Of a stretch of DNA of 64,000 nucleotides, positions 23,307 through 36,689 are shown piece after piece. The notes beneath the pieces are model-generated. The model had not been told where the DNA came from, did not search any database, and saw only the letters and a list, made by a program, of their open reading frames with translations. Each line of letters opens with the position of its first letter. The first letter of the stretch is position 1. The position numbers were made by a program, and so were the translations under genes. Source of the stretch: Siniperca chuatsi (Eukaryota; Chordata; Actinopteri; Centrarchiformes; Sinipercidae); the NCBI RefSeq assembly GCF_020085105.1, contig NC_058055.1:12118322-12182321 (forward strand), written 5' to 3'.

Positions 23307-24300
23307 CCTATCAATCAAGACATGCTGTGTTCATTGATTGCTCAAGACAAAGCAACACAAAAATGGCACAGCTGAGGACTGACACATACATTTGCTATAT
23401 GCATACACATGCTACGTCTAAAGCATGCATTTAAGACAGCTGATAGACAAACCAGAACATGTCTCAGTGAACAGTGGTTTGAAAATAGCACAGTTTGTGA
23501 TTTAAAAATAAACATTCAGTATGCTTTTCCAAAAATAACACACAACACACTCAATAGCATTTCCTGATCAAGAGAGGGAAACATTTTCTCTAGAAAATGT
23601 AAAATGTAAGTACATTTCCAAATGAAATGATACCATTCAAAATATGAGACACAAATAAACTCATTTATAAGTTAAATGCTATCTTAATCTGTAGCATTTG
23701 TCTCATTATAGTCTATTTCATCAGAACTGCATTGCAGAAATATAGTTTGAAACTGTAAAATGATCTAAGTGTCATCACATTTTCACAGCATCACAAGTGA
23801 TTTTACTGTCTGTGCTGTAAAACCGATGTAAGGCAGGTAGTCTCTCAGCCTCGCAATTACTAAGAAATGAACACCTTGTACATCACATGCACTAAGCTGT
23901 TATTGAACTGTTAGTGTGTGTGTGTGCCACAGTAAGTGTCATTCATTACACTGTAAAGATATAAATAATTTAAGTTTTACTCATAAATGTCAGACACAGT
24001 GATTATTAATGGAAATCAGTTCAGACGTCATCGGTAGATTATTTACTATAAAGGCCTGTGTTTATGAAACAGGAAGACATTAAAGTAGGTAGCTTCATCA
24101 CTGTACATTTATTATTTTAATGTTTATTACCTTTTATTTTACTTTTAGAACTGAACAAACTTATTATATTAGCTAACAAAATGAGATCCTATCCAGTAGA
24201 TTATGCACGCATCATTATAAGAGAGACTTCCTTACCTTTTCGGCTGAAGTTGCAGCGTGTGTGACTGTGTTTTGATCTGTACCAGACCACACTATTTGTG
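23307..24300 (-). other. slc7a2: 5' region of the slc7a2-like gene
   Basis: A donor-like CCGAAAAG|GTAAGG near 24236 on the minus strand suggests a non-coding first exon that splices to the ATG exon. A second donor-like site near 24372 (GGCAG|GTACGT) could belong to an alternative leader. The sequence between is A/T-rich with no other gene. Confidence 0.4.
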
Positions 24301-24399
24301 AGGATAAATCCATTCACTGTGAACTCTTCACAGCTCAACATTTTTGACACATTATGTTACATTTCAGACGTACCTGCCATTTCTGAAAAAGTCAGGAGC

Positions 24400-27300
24400 A
24401 GAATGATTTGTTTGAAGACACTTCAGGCATGTCAAACAATAACATGCATTTTATAGAGCTGTTTCTTCATGTATGTATGCAGATGATATGATGGAGGCCC
24501 AAAGTTTTCTTTCATTCCTCATCAAAAATTGTGTAAGCCTTCTTGAAATTGTTGGTAATCTCTGACAGAAGCCTCCTGTATGAATTTTCAGAATGAATTA
24601 ATTAAACACACTCACATGTGATTCATATTTTTATAAGCAAACACAATAATAATACCATGATTTACATTAAATAAACTAAAAATAACTGATATTAAAAAAC
24701 AACAACACAAAGCAGCGCACAAGATGACTGTTTACTGACATTTCATTTAAATACTCAGAAACCTGTTGAGAATTGTATGAAGTGAAGATTCTGTTTGCTT
24801 TAATTAATTAAACCAATGAATATGATACACTCTATATACTACAATGTGACTCATTTGTTGTGTGATTTACACTCTATCATTTAACCTTGCGCTAAATGCA
24901 AAAACATGTTCACTAACATCATTCCTTCCAACTCAAAGTTAAAATGAACTGGACATTTTCAGATAACGTTTGTTTTATTTGATTCTATTTGGAGCTCAAA
25001 AAGAATCAATGCTGGGTGAAAACAGTACAGCCCATCACAAAGTTTTCTGGTGTGATAACACTTTTGCCTTTTCACTTAAGAGTAAGTTATAATTTTCAGT
25101 TAATTGCACTTTCTAACTCAAGATCTTCAAACTTGTCCAATCCTCTGTCACCTTGTCCAACTTCTCCTTTTGTTAGTTTTTCTGGGCTAAAAAATATCTC
25201 TTTACTATATTTAGAGACTTATCTTTACAAAGTGATTTGTTCCAGTTTAAACTATAGTAACTTAACAAAGAATGGCGATATGGCAACTGCAAAATTTTAC
25301 CTTTATTTAATACATAAAACAAATCCTTCTACTAAATCTTGATTATTTGTGTTTGATCATTGGTCTCACCCTCCACATGAGGGCAGCTCTGCAAATGCAG
25401 GTTCTGAAATCAGAACTACTGCTGATCACACAGCTCTAACATATTGAGATCTGCTTGTTGCAATGCAAATGTGCTTTTCTTTATTTAATTAAACTCTTTT
25501 ACTGATGATGAGGGCGATGACTTTCTTCCAGCTGTAAAGAAGTTGACTTACAAAAAAAACTAAGAAACTATGAAGTAAATTTAGGGTGCAGGCTTTTTAT
25601 CCTCAACCTTTTAGGACCTCCCATGTGCCCGATGTCTCGTGGACACGGCGTTGGGTTCAGTCACAGATGAGTCAACATGTTGTAAACTGAAATTGTTTTC
25701 ACTGGAGACATCTGCTCAGCAACAAATTGAAGACTCGTTCATCAGAGCATAAGGAGACAACAAATTGTGTGAGGAACATAGTGGTGCAATCCATTGCTTC
25801 TAGGGGTTCCTGGTATCATGCTGAAGCTCTTCTGGCAAAATGCAAAGAAAAATTAAACCTGCCTGGAAAATTGATCACTGGATGTCAGTCACATGCAGAC
25901 ACAGACGACAAAAACAACAGCGGATATGAGGATCAAATTTTAATTTTTAAGGGCCTTCACTGTGGCACTTTGGACTTAATTTGATGTGTTTTTTGAATTA
26001 TACCTTCATGTGCTTGAAAAATAAATTGTTATATTTGCAGTAATACAGACACAGATTTCCAGTTGAAATACACGTTAATGAAGGCTGTAGATGAAGATAG
26101 CTGTCACAATGTTCTAGTTGGTAGTGAAAGTAGCTGGTTTGCATGATTGTATTCCTGTAACCTTCCCAACTCTTTCTCTGGCACTTTAGGTTGTGATGAC
26201 TTTGGTTCAGGAGGAGTGAACTGTGAGTAGACTTCATTAGCTGAAGGAAATGGACTACCCCTCTCTCTGTTAATGATTCATCTGCGAAAGAGGTTCAGAA
26301 GCTAACACCATTGTCCAGTGAATTCATTCAGCACCCTGGATATTTTGGGGAAAGGCCTTAAAATCTGTGTATCTGTATTAGTGTATTTAAATCACTCTCA
26401 GGAGTTCAGGCGGTAAGTTTAATTCTGTGTTATTTTCCATGTTTGAAGTTTTAATTGTTTTATTTTGGGAGATAAAAAACACTGAAGAACTGTTTTATAG
26501 AATTCAGCCATAGTCAGCTTACTTTCTGATTATGGGTATCAGTAATCTAAAACAGATGATAACATTACTTTGCTGATTTAACTTACAAGAAATGCAATTT
26601 TGAATCTATTTTTACCACTTTGGAACAGGTAGGAATTGTGTGAATTGTAATTTTGGCATTTTCTATTGTTTTTTACAAAAAGAAGACTTGAGGGACATTT
26701 TATACCAACATTGGACAACTGGATAATCATTTGATCATATTCTACAATACTTTTGTTGGAAATCAATATTTGAAAGCAAAATCCGCTTTCCAACCAAAAT
26801 AATGTCAATAAGAAATTAAAATAGATGTTATATAGCTATGCATAGATCTTCTCTCAATAATTGTTAGTATGGCAAACAGTGGCTCGTACAGCCGTTAGTT
26901 ACTTCATTATCACAGCTCTGCCCCAGCATTTTTCCAGCAGTATTAGCCAGAAGCAGCAGGCTTCTCTCCATGGTGACTGGGTTCACTGGCCGCAGCATGA
27001 GGCTGAACATTTGCAGGAAGGAGGGTCATTAGAGTGTGACTTCACTCTCAGCTCATGTAAATCCTGCGTCTATTTTGGTTCAGGTGGATATTTCAAGCAG
27101 CATGATTACAATGTTACTGAGGTGTGAAATGTTAAAATTAATCTCCTCTTAGAAACATTACTACAGAGGTCAACCCGTTAAAAATTACAAACTCTTAAAA
27201 ATCGTATGTAACTGCGTAGTCCTGCTAGACTCGGTAATAACAGCTTTAGGCCTTGTTGGCCTCTAACACCGTTCTCCTCTGCCCCTGTTTCTATGGGAAA

Positions 27301-27525
27301 GTGAGCTCAGTGATTAGAGTTGGTGTCACACACTGCTACAGCACAAGAATTATGTTTATATCTTGTAAAATTATCAAGAAAATGGAAAGCATTTCACTCC
27401 TGCTGATTATTTTTCACCAAAACAAAGTTTCCTTTTGTGCATGAATGTTTATTTTATAGAAAACAAAATTGTATTTGACTACTCTTAAACAAAAGCATAA
27501 CATGTTTTCCCCCTTTTTCCTACAG
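24400..27525. other. Intergenic DNA between slc7a2-like and casr
   Basis: The two genes point away from each other here, so the stretch should hold both sets of upstream elements. ORFs at 24989-25342, 25727-25984 and 26861-27127 have no recognisable domain and A/T-driven composition. No RNA gene or clear transposon was found. An acceptor-like CCTTTTTCCTACAG ends at 27525 and probably opens the casr leader exon. Confidence 0.5.
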
Positions 27526-27663
27526 TCAGACATTCTAATCAGTGCAAACATGGATAACACAAAACAGCGGAGCAGGCAGATTGATGGGAGAAGATAATAT
27601 CAAGAATACCTTCACTCTGGGGAGTTGCAGAAAATATTCCTATCCATTAGACAGAAAAGAAAG

Positions 27664-30600
27664 ATGAGACTGGTTCTGTATTACCTGATACTGCTGGGGT
27701 CCAGTTATGTCATTTCAACTTATGGGCCCCATCAAAGAGCACAGATGACTGGTGATATTTTGCTCGGAGGTCTTTTCCCCATACACTTTGGTGTTGCATC
27801 CAAAGACCAAGACCTCGCAGCCCGGCCCGAATCCACACAGTGTGTCAGGTAAAATTTGAGACTGGTTTATTGTATATGTAGGAAAACACGAATCCATAAA
27901 TTATTTGACTGATTGAATGTGCTCAGTTTATCTAAATCCAAACCTTGTTTGCTTTTACAGGTTCAATTTCCGTGGTTTCCGTTGGCTCCAGGCCATGATT
28001 TTTGCGATTGATGAGATAAACAACAGCAGTACTCTCCTGCCCAACATCACCTTGGGCTACAGGATCTTTGACACATGCAACACAGTCTCAAAAGCCCTGG
28101 AAGCTACGCTTAGTTTTGTGGCCCAAAATAAGATTGACTCCCTGAATTTAGATGAATTTTGTAACTGCACTGATCACATCCCAGCAACCATTGCTGTAGT
28201 AGGAGCAGCTGGATCTGCAGTCTCCACAGCAGTCGCAAACCTACTAGGTCTTTTTTATATTCCTCAGGTGAGTAAGTAAACAGTGGCTACATCAGTACGA
28301 CCTCAATGCGCCACCTCAGTCGTGGCCTTACAAATTGAGCAAATGTCACATGGCAACCCTGTATTCTGTCCACATTAATTTGCAGTGGATAATACCTTTT
28401 ACAGGAAACAAAATGCCTCTTGAATAATGCATTTTATCAACAAAATGACAAATCCTTTATACTGAATAAAGTTAATTAACAGCAACAAGCAGGACACAAT
28501 GTAGATTACCTGAAATCTTTACTGTTTCAGATCAGCTATGCCTCCTCTAGTCGCTTACTGAGCAACAAGAATCAGTACAAGTCATTCATGAGGACCATTC
28601 CTACAGACGAGTACCAGGCCACAGCCATGGCAGACATCATTGAGTACTTCGAGTGGAACTGGGTTATTGCTGTGGCCTCAGATGACGACTATGGACGCCC
28701 AGGAATTGAAAAGTTTGAGAAGGAGATGGAAGAGCGAGACATCTGCATTCACTTAAATGAACTTATTTCTCAGTACATTGAAGATCATGAAATCCAAGCT
28801 CTGGCTGACAGGATTGAGAACTCCACAGCTAAAGTGATTGTTGTGTTTGCCAGCGGCCCAGATATTGAGCCTTTAATCAAAGAGATGGTCAGGAGAAACA
28901 TCACAGATCGGATCTGGCTAGCCAGTGAAGCTTGGGCAAGCTCCTCCCTTATTGCTAAACCAGAGTATCTTGATGTTGTGGCAGGTACTATTGGCTTTGC
29001 TCTAAAGGCAGGGAATATACCTGGGTTTAGAGAGTTCTTACAACAAGTCCAACCAAAGAAAGACAGTCATAATGAATTTGTCAGGGAGTTTTGGGAAGAA
29101 ACCTTCAACTGTTATCTGGAAGACAGCCCGAGACTGCAAGAAAGTGAGAATGGCAGCACTAGTTTCAGACCTTTGTGTACTGGTGAGGAAGACATTACAA
29201 GTGTTGAGACCCCATACCTGGACCACACACATCTTCGTATCTCCTATAATGTGTATGTTGCAGTTTATTCCATTGCACAGGCCCTGCAGGACATACTCAC
29301 CTGCACACCTGGACATGGACTTTTTGCCAACAATTCCTGTGCAGATATAAAGAAAATGGAAGCATGGCAGGTAAAATGTTGCACATTTAGCCAAAACCAA
29401 AGCTATTGAATATTACATTTACTTAGCCAGTTTGAATTATCCAAATGTGGGGTTCTGCTTCACAGGTCCTGAAGCAGCTCAGACATTTGAACTACACCAA
29501 CAGTATGGGGGAAAAGATGCACTTTGATGAGAACGCAGACATGGCAGCAAACTACACCCTTATAAACTGGCACAGGTCTGCTGAAGATGGCTCTGTGGTG
29601 TTTGAGGAGGTCGGATACTACAATATGCATGTCAAGAGAGGAGCCAAACTGTTCATTGACAAGACAAAGATTCTGTGGAATGGATTCAGTTCTGAGGTCA
29701 GTCAAACTGTTTTGTAGAGGATGTTACCGTTAATGTATTAATGCATTGTTTTTTCCTGTACTTATCATTCTCCTGGCATGATCTAGGCCTACTTAGAATT
29801 ACAAGTAGGTAATCACAGCAAGGAAGGAAAACATTGAAACTTGGGGATAAAAAGCTATTCAGGGGCAATAGGATTTTTTAAATGTACATTATTACAATTG
29901 CTGCAGGGCCCCATTTCCCAAAAGAATCTTAAGGCTAAGATGATCAACATGTGTTGATCACAATCATGTTTGATTTCAAGGTTTTATCTGTAGATTTGAA
30001 ATGTTGGTGAATATTTAAACTTTCCACTGCATTAATTCTCATAGACCTCCATTACATTTATAATTCAGAATGTGAAAACAAAAGACAATTCAGAAGAAGC
30101 CCTGGTAGTCGCCAGGGTGCCGACAATGAACAACAAGGTCCCAGGTTTGAAGCCAGTGGGGGTCTATTGTTTGAATGTCATTCCCCATTTCTCTCTCTCC
30201 TGACTTCCTGTTGTTTCTCTACTGTTGACTTGATAGCAAAAGCATAAAATACCTGTGCTTTAAAAGTTGCTTAATGCATATATCAAAACACACATTTAGA
30301 TCCATTCTAAGTGTATTTTCTGCTCTATATCCTATAGGTGCCATTCTCTAATTGCAGTGAGGACTGTGAACCTGGTACAAGAAAGGGGATCATAGACAGT
30401 ATGCCCACATGTTGCTTTGAATGCACTGATTGCTCAGATGGAGAGTACAGTAATCATAAAGGTATTGAGATTTCAACCATTTACAATCTCATGTCTACTA
30501 ACGTTGGCTAATTTTAACTGCCATTCTAACACAGACGATTTTTTATTTATACAGATTCCAGCGTTTGCACAAAATGTCCAAATAATTCTTGGTCCAGTGG

Positions 30601-31693
30601 GAACCACACATTCTGCTTCCTGAAGGAAATCGAGTTTCTCTCCTGGACAGAACCGTTCGGGATAGCTTTGGCCATATGTGCAGTACTGGGTGTTGTCTTG
30701 ACAGCCTTTGTGATGGGAGTCTTTGTCAGATTTCGGAACACCCCTATAGTGAAGGCCACAAACCGAGAACTGTCCTACGTCCTCCTGTTCTCACTAATCT
30801 GCTGCTTCTCCAGCTCTCTCATTTTCATTGGAGAGCCACTGGATTGGACCTGTCGTTTACGCCAACCTGCCTTTGGGATCAGTTTCGTTCTCTGCATCTC
30901 CTGCATCCTCGTGAAAACTAACAGAGTACTCTTGGTATTTGAAGCCAAGATCCCCACTAGTCTCCATCGTAAATGGTGGGGATTAAACCTACAGTTTCTG
31001 TTGGTGTTTCTGTGCACATTTGTCCAAGTCATGATATGTGTGGTCTGGCTTTACAATGCCCCTCCTTCCAGCTACAGGAATCATGACATTGATGAGATAA
31101 TTTTCATCACCTGCAATGAGGGCTCTGTGATGGCTCTTGGGTTTCTTATTGGCTATACATGCCTCCTGGCAGCTATATGTTTCTTCTTTGCATTTAAATC
31201 ACGGAAACTTCCAGAAAACTTTACAGAGGCCAAGTTCATCACTTTCAGCATGCTTATATTCTTCATTGTTTGGATCTCTTTTATCCCTGCGTACTTTAGT
31301 ACTTATGGCAAGTTTGTTTCAGCTGTGGAGGTCATTGCTATACTGGCATCCAGCTTTGGGATGCTGGCATGTATCTTCTTCAACAAGGTCTACATCATCC
31401 TCTTCAAACCCTCCAGGAACACCATTGAGGAAGTCCGGTGCAGCACCGCAGCCCACGCTTTCAAAGTGGCTGCCAAAGCTACACTAAAACATAATAATAC
31501 AGCTGCGAGAAAAAAGTCCAGCAGCACTGGTGGATCTTTTGCCTCAACTCCGTCCTCATCCATCAGCCTCAAGACCAATGACAATGACTGTGACCCGACT
31601 TCAGGAAAGCATACGCCAAGGGTGAGCTTTGGCAGTGGAACAGTTACTCTGTCCTTGAGCTTTGAGGAGTCGAGACGGAGTTCTCTGATGTGA
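27664..31693 (+). CDS. casr: Extracellular calcium-sensing receptor
   Basis: Class C G-protein-coupled receptor that senses extracellular Ca2+ at the cell surface; in fish it is important in calcium and ion balance. Coding exons: 27664-27848, 27961-28267, 28531-29370, 29466-29696, 30338-30461, 30555-31693, joining in frame to 941 residues. In order: signal peptide (about 1-19) with mature start YGPHQRAQ; Venus flytrap domain with YNFRGFRW-like [16 protein letters not shown], the inter-subunit cysteines in DEFCNCTDH, and [14 protein letters not shown]; cysteine-rich domain ([22 protein letters not shown]); seven membrane segments from about residue 597 with [19 protein letters not shown] and [20 protein letters not shown]. 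The tail keeps the threonine in [10 protein letters not shown], equivalent to the PKC site of mammals. It ends early at EESRRSSLM, giving a tail of about 95 residues against over 200 in mammals; from memory other teleost receptors are similar in length. Confidence 0.97.
30095..30225. mobile_element. SINE-like repeat fragment in casr intron 4
   Basis: GGTCCCAGGTTTGAAGCCAG resembles a tRNA-derived B-box region, and the following GAATGTCATTCCCCATTTC with CTCTCTCTCCTGACTTCCTG is a block I know from interspersed repeats in fish. The limits are approximate and no target-site duplication was identified. Confidence 0.45.
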
Positions 31694-31942
31694 TAGCATA
31701 CGTGTGGATGTGTCAAACTTCAGCTTCATCTATCCCATTAATAGGGTGTATTTTGGACTTTATTTTGGAAAGCATATACACGTAGACCTTTTCAACTTCC
31801 CATTTTCTCAGAAAGATGACATTTGACACTCGAGGAAAACAATATCAGTCCAACTAATATACTGTACTATACCTGAATCCTGTGACTTATTTTCAGCTTA
31901 ACCCTGATGTACACTGCTAATAATAATACAAGATTTTGTACA

Positions 31943-31948
31943 ATTAAA
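31943..31948 (+). terminator. casr: Possible casr poly(A) signal
   Basis: ATTAAA about 250 bases after the casr stop, the first common variant signal in an otherwise plain 3' UTR. Transcripts could run further into the (CTAT)n array. Confidence 0.35.
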
Positions 31949-31984
31949 AACATTACATTAGATCCTTAAGTTGTTGTTTTTCTT

Positions 31985-32152
<168 letters not shown>

Positions 32153-32159
32153 GAACAAA

Positions 32160-34590
32160 TTGACTACATAAGTAACGCTCGATGTTCAGCACAAAGACCT
32201 GACTGACAACTTGTAACAACATTTGACCAGAGGACAACCCAGGCTCTATAATTGGATAAGCGAAACCAGAGGATGTATGAGTCACACTGTAAATACACAA
32301 TTACAGGATGCTGACAAAACCTTCCATAGTGATTACGTTCTATTATGGTACAAGGCAACAAAAGAAACTGAAAAGTATAGTCCCTCAACATGCCGTTGCC
32401 AAATCCATGCCACCTTTTTTGGGGTGTCTTTGGGCAGTTAATTTCAAGCAAAGTTTGAAAGTGTGGAAAAATATCCAATTGAATGATGAGATGAAATGTA
32501 AACTAGATGTCGACAGTAATAAATGAGATATATTTGTATAGCTCAGTAAAGAAGCATCACTTCTGTCAAAATAGTCTCACAGACGAGTACTTGTAATCAA
32601 GAGTGTTCCCTCCCTAATTTAGATACTCTAAATATAGATATATAGATCTGAGTAACAGAAAAACCCTGATCAAAAAAAAAAAAAAAATAATAAAATAACA
32701 GTGAAGATGATGATGGAGCTCTACAGGGCTTTTTGGTGTAGATCTTTAAGAGAACTTTCTCTGTTTGCAGCTTGCTTATCACAAGTCTCTGACAACTGCA
32801 AACTGGGCCTATCTCACATGTTAATGTCATTCTCGCAATAGGCCTACATTACACAATCATGTCCTTGCAGTATGGAGGCGGTATAGAGAGGAGGGAGGAG
32901 CAGCTTGGGGAAGGCACTGTTTTTTCTAATCCACTCAGAATCAGGTTTTCACATACAAGGAATTTGCCTTGGTATATTGGTGCATAACAATAAACTACTA
33001 TACAATAAAATAGTAAGTAGAAAATATAAAGATCTGTCTGATTGTCAGCTGTTAAACTGTTTTGTAACTATTTTCTGAGTAGAAAAAACTCTTGGCCCAT
33101 GAAGTAATAATAGAACAATGAAATAATATACATATTTATATAACAGTATGAAAGTGGCCATTCTGAATACGTTAAGTATATTTTGCTGATAATACTTGGG
33201 TACTGAAATAAAATTTTGAATACAGGACTTTTACTTGTTATGTATATTTCTACCTTACTTACTGTAAGAAAAGGATTTGCGTTCTTTCACATAATTACCA
33301 AGTGAAAAGACTCCAGTAATGAGAGTTGAGAAGAGAAATACTTATTAATAGTGTTGGTCCATGCTCTGAAAATATTCTTTAAGGCCTTTGTGAACTTAAT
33401 AGGTTAAATGTATGAATGTGACTAAAGGTTAGCCAAAGCTGGAACATTTATAGCTCGACAACGGCACCTTAGGAATTACACCAAAGGAAATATTCCTCAG
33501 GAAAAATCTGTAGAAAAATCCACCATATGTAAGTGAGTGGGAATGAAGTCTTAAAGTTCAGCCCTACAGTAAAACCACAAAATACAGAGAAAATACATAG
33601 AATTACAGCAAACCAAAAGGAAACTAATTTTGAGTGATACAAAAAGCAGAGTTCGTTATAATAGTAATTCAAGAAAAGATACTAATAAACAAATGAACTC
33701 AATAAATAGTGATTTAATGTTGACAGGGCAAAACAACAGCAAGTAATAGTACGTTATATTCATCCCACTGTTTCTGTTTAAAGATTTATTAAACATTGTA
33801 TAATTTTTAGACAAGGACCTTTCCAAAAGGGAAGCTCTCAGCAGTTGAAGGAAACTCTGTTAAAAAAAGAAAAAGTATGGTAAAAAATGCATTTGAGGAG
33901 TGCAGGACCTCCCACATCGCTCAATAGGAGGAAGACATGCTGAGACATCCTGTGTCATGGCTGACCTGAGGCAGGCTGAGAAGCAGCTGGACAACCACCT
34001 CTTCTGTTAGCAGGAGGACAAGACCTTTATCCTCAGAGCCAGTGTAGCCCAGCAGAGAGACCAGCATATTGTCTTTGTCTGATCTGCAGCACTGGGATGA
34101 GACAGATATTTGACAAACTTACCAGGAAGCATTGCATGATGGGAATGTTTTTCACAGCCGTGGTCCTGACTAAGAAAGACAAGAGGACAAGTCCATTTCC
34201 AACAAATGCTCTGACAAAGTCCTGCAATTATTCAAATGAAGAACCTGACCACTTTTTAAAACACTTCTTTTTTCTACATCTTGATTTCAAATTCCTCCAA
34301 CCTCTTCACCCCTTTAACTGAATAATCATCATTATTTTCACTAATAAGGCACTGCTAATTTTTTTCTGTAACGTATTGAGAACATTAAAGAGAAAGCTAG
34401 ATAGATAGAGACACAATTAAGAAATACTAAAATTGTATGGATTTGCATCAGGACCTTGAAATTATAAGATTCTGGGTCACATTTTAGTCAAACATAGGCA
34501 AATCAATCCATATAATTGACATATTGCTGAAGTCAGATATGCATGGCCTTATTAGTGCTACAAATAGCTCTGTTAAAATCTTATAGCTTT
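32160..34590. other. Intergenic DNA, A/T-rich with decayed repeats
   Basis: No gene is recognised. The part at 33890-34240 is less A/T-rich and in one frame reads ADLRQAEKQLDN before hitting stops, so it may be the remains of a transposon or processed copy. The rest is A/T-rich with short homopolymers (for example an A run near 32671). Confidence 0.5.
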
Positions 34591-34599
34591 TGTTGCCCA

Positions 34600-36150
34600 A
34601 CTATATTCTAATATATGAAGATGTGAATTCACCACTACATACTATCTCTACTAAGACCATAACTGAGAGCAATGAGCTGATAGACACCACAGTGATCCTA
34701 GAGATGCTTGGCTATAAGATGAACACCATAAGCCACAAAGAGCATTATACCTCATGGAGGAGAAGGCTAGAGGCCAAGATCAAGGCAACACAGAGAGAAG
34801 TTAGTCAGCTCTCAGAGTTACAGAAAGAAGAAGAAGAAAGGGCTATATAAAAAATACAACATGCTGTCTATACCTTACAGCTCTGGCTACCTGCCTGAAG
34901 AGATATATGGGAGAAGCAGAAACCAGGAGAATAAACCAGATGTTCTCCACCAAACCATCCAAAGTGTACACTCATTGGCAGGGTAATAACACAAGAGCAG
35001 ATCCACCCAGGACTGAGACTGAACAGTACTGGAAGAACATATGGGAGAAGGAGGCATCACCACAGCAATCTCCCAGAACAAGATCCAGTTACCATTACAA
35101 TGGCAGACATCCAAGAAAGAATACCAGGTATGAAGAGCTGGACAGCACCAGGCCCTGACATGATCCACACCTACTGACTGAAGAAACTAACTGTACTACA
35201 TGAACGCCTGACAGCACAAATAAACCAACTGCTGATGGATGGGACCCACCCGGAATGGTTAACCCAAGGACATACAGTCCTGATCATGAAGGATCCCCAG
35301 ATGGGAACGATTCCATCCAACTACCAGCCAATAACCTGCCTCTGCACAACATGGAAGCTCCTGTCAGGCATCATAGCGGCTAAGATGAGTAGGCACATGG
35401 CTCGATACATGGACAAGGCCCAGAAGGGAATTGGTAGTAATACCAGGGGAGGCAAGCACCAGCTACTGGTCGATAGAGCAGTCACTTGAGACTGCAAGAC
35501 AAGGCAGACCAACCTCTGCACCGCCTGGATTGATTACAAGAAAGCCTACGACTCAGTGCCACATACATGGATACTGGAATGCTTGGAAATGTACAAGTGG
35601 CTGGCATAGTGTACAGGAACATCTGCCATTAGTATAAGCTGGAAGTCCCAAGGTCAAGACAGGAAGACACCAACTAAGGTAGTTGAGAATGACCGAGCTA
35701 AGATCCTGTAGGACTTCCAGATCCAGACTGACAAACTGGTAATGGCTAACCAACCAGACATCGTGTTGATCGACAAACAGCAGAAGAAGGCAGTGGTGAT
35801 AGATGTAGCAATCCCAAGTGACAGCAACATCAAGAAGAAGGAACACGAGAAGCTTGAAAAATACCAAGGGCTGAAAGAGGAGCTAGAAAAGATGTGGTGA
35901 GTACAAGCAACAGTGGTGCAAGTGGTAAATGGAGCACTGAGGAGTGTGACCCCCAAACTGGGAGAGTAGCTCCAGCAGATTCCAGGTCCAACATCTGAAG
36001 TCTCTGTCCAGAAGAGTGCAGTCCAAGGAACATCTAAGATACTACGCAGAACCCTCGAACTCCCAGGCCTCTGGTAGAGGACCCAAGCTTGAGGATGACA
36101 CATACCACCCCACGAGGGGTGAGAGGGGGCTTTTTATATATATATAGCCT
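34600..36150 (+). mobile_element. Internally deleted LINE with restriction-like endonuclease tail
   Basis: Broken frames spell a non-LTR polyprotein in order. First comes an upstream region (RRRLEAKIKATQREVSQLSE). Next is an early reverse-transcriptase region with DIQERIPGMKSWTAPGPDM, PSNYQPITCLCTTWKLLSGI, KGIGSNTRGGKHQLLVDRA and the motif WIDYKKAYDSVPHTWILECL. The sequence then jumps at about 35610-35680 to the C-terminus, where NQPDIVLIDKQQKKAVVIDV and HEKLEKYQGLKEELEKMW form a PD-(D/E)xK-like endonuclease signature. The catalytic YxDD part of the reverse transcriptase and everything up to the endonuclease are missing. A 3' end with GAGGGGTGAGAGGGGG and a short (TA)n run closes the copy near 36149. 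In-frame stops occur throughout. The type is R4/Dong-like; the family name is not certain. Confidence 0.85.
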
Positions 36151-36680
36151 ATGTATTCTCACTAACACTTATAATTAATAAAATAAAATAACCAAGAACA
36201 CAAAACTATCATATCCTCTGAATCAGATTTGTTTTCCTCAGATAGTGAAACAAAAATAGATAACATTCATCTCCTGAACTTGTTTCAAAGAACTTCTTTG
36301 CAAAATATTGTGTAAATCAAAGTCGAATCAACAGTCACCAGAAGGGACGACCTATATTTTGAAAACCAAACACCAGAAGTATTTGTACAAAACATGCTCC
36401 ATGCTTTGATGACTTTGAGCGTCATCAAGCCACCCCAAAAAGAACAATGACTTCCTGTTTGTTGATGCTGCCTTCAAAATCAAGCAAGTTTCAGTAGAAC
36501 AATAAAATAGATACACAGACATCCCAAGGTATCTGCTAAACATGGAACACATTTTAGAAAATCTTTCACAGACTATTTTGAGAACTATCGATAGCTATCA
36601 ACTCAAATTAATCACTTGGTAAAATGCAAAATAGGCAGAGTAACATACCTGACCTCTTTAAATCACAGGCTATCTTATAA
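36150..36680. other. Intergenic spacer between two LINE remnants
   Basis: A/T-rich DNA of about 500 bases without recognisable coding sequence. The ORF at 36352-36552 on the minus strand has no known domain. Confidence 0.5.
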
Positions 36681-36689
36681 ACAGGCACT

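Noticed and set aside
23307-23318. Extended slc7a2 start reading IDR before the ATG
   Set aside because: The upstream codon is TTG, not ATG; the ATG at 23304-23306 fits the family.
24989-25342. 117-codon ORF between slc7a2-like and casr
   Set aside because: A/T-driven composition, no domain, no splice context or homology recognised.
26861-27127. 88-codon ORF upstream of casr
   Set aside because: No recognisable domain; could overlap casr leader sequence but nothing supports coding.
29038-29400. 120-codon antisense ORF
   Set aside because: Shadow of the large casr exon, with no domain of its own.
35654-36103. 149-codon antisense ORF
   Set aside because: Opposite strand of the LINE C-terminal region at 35.7-36.1 kb.
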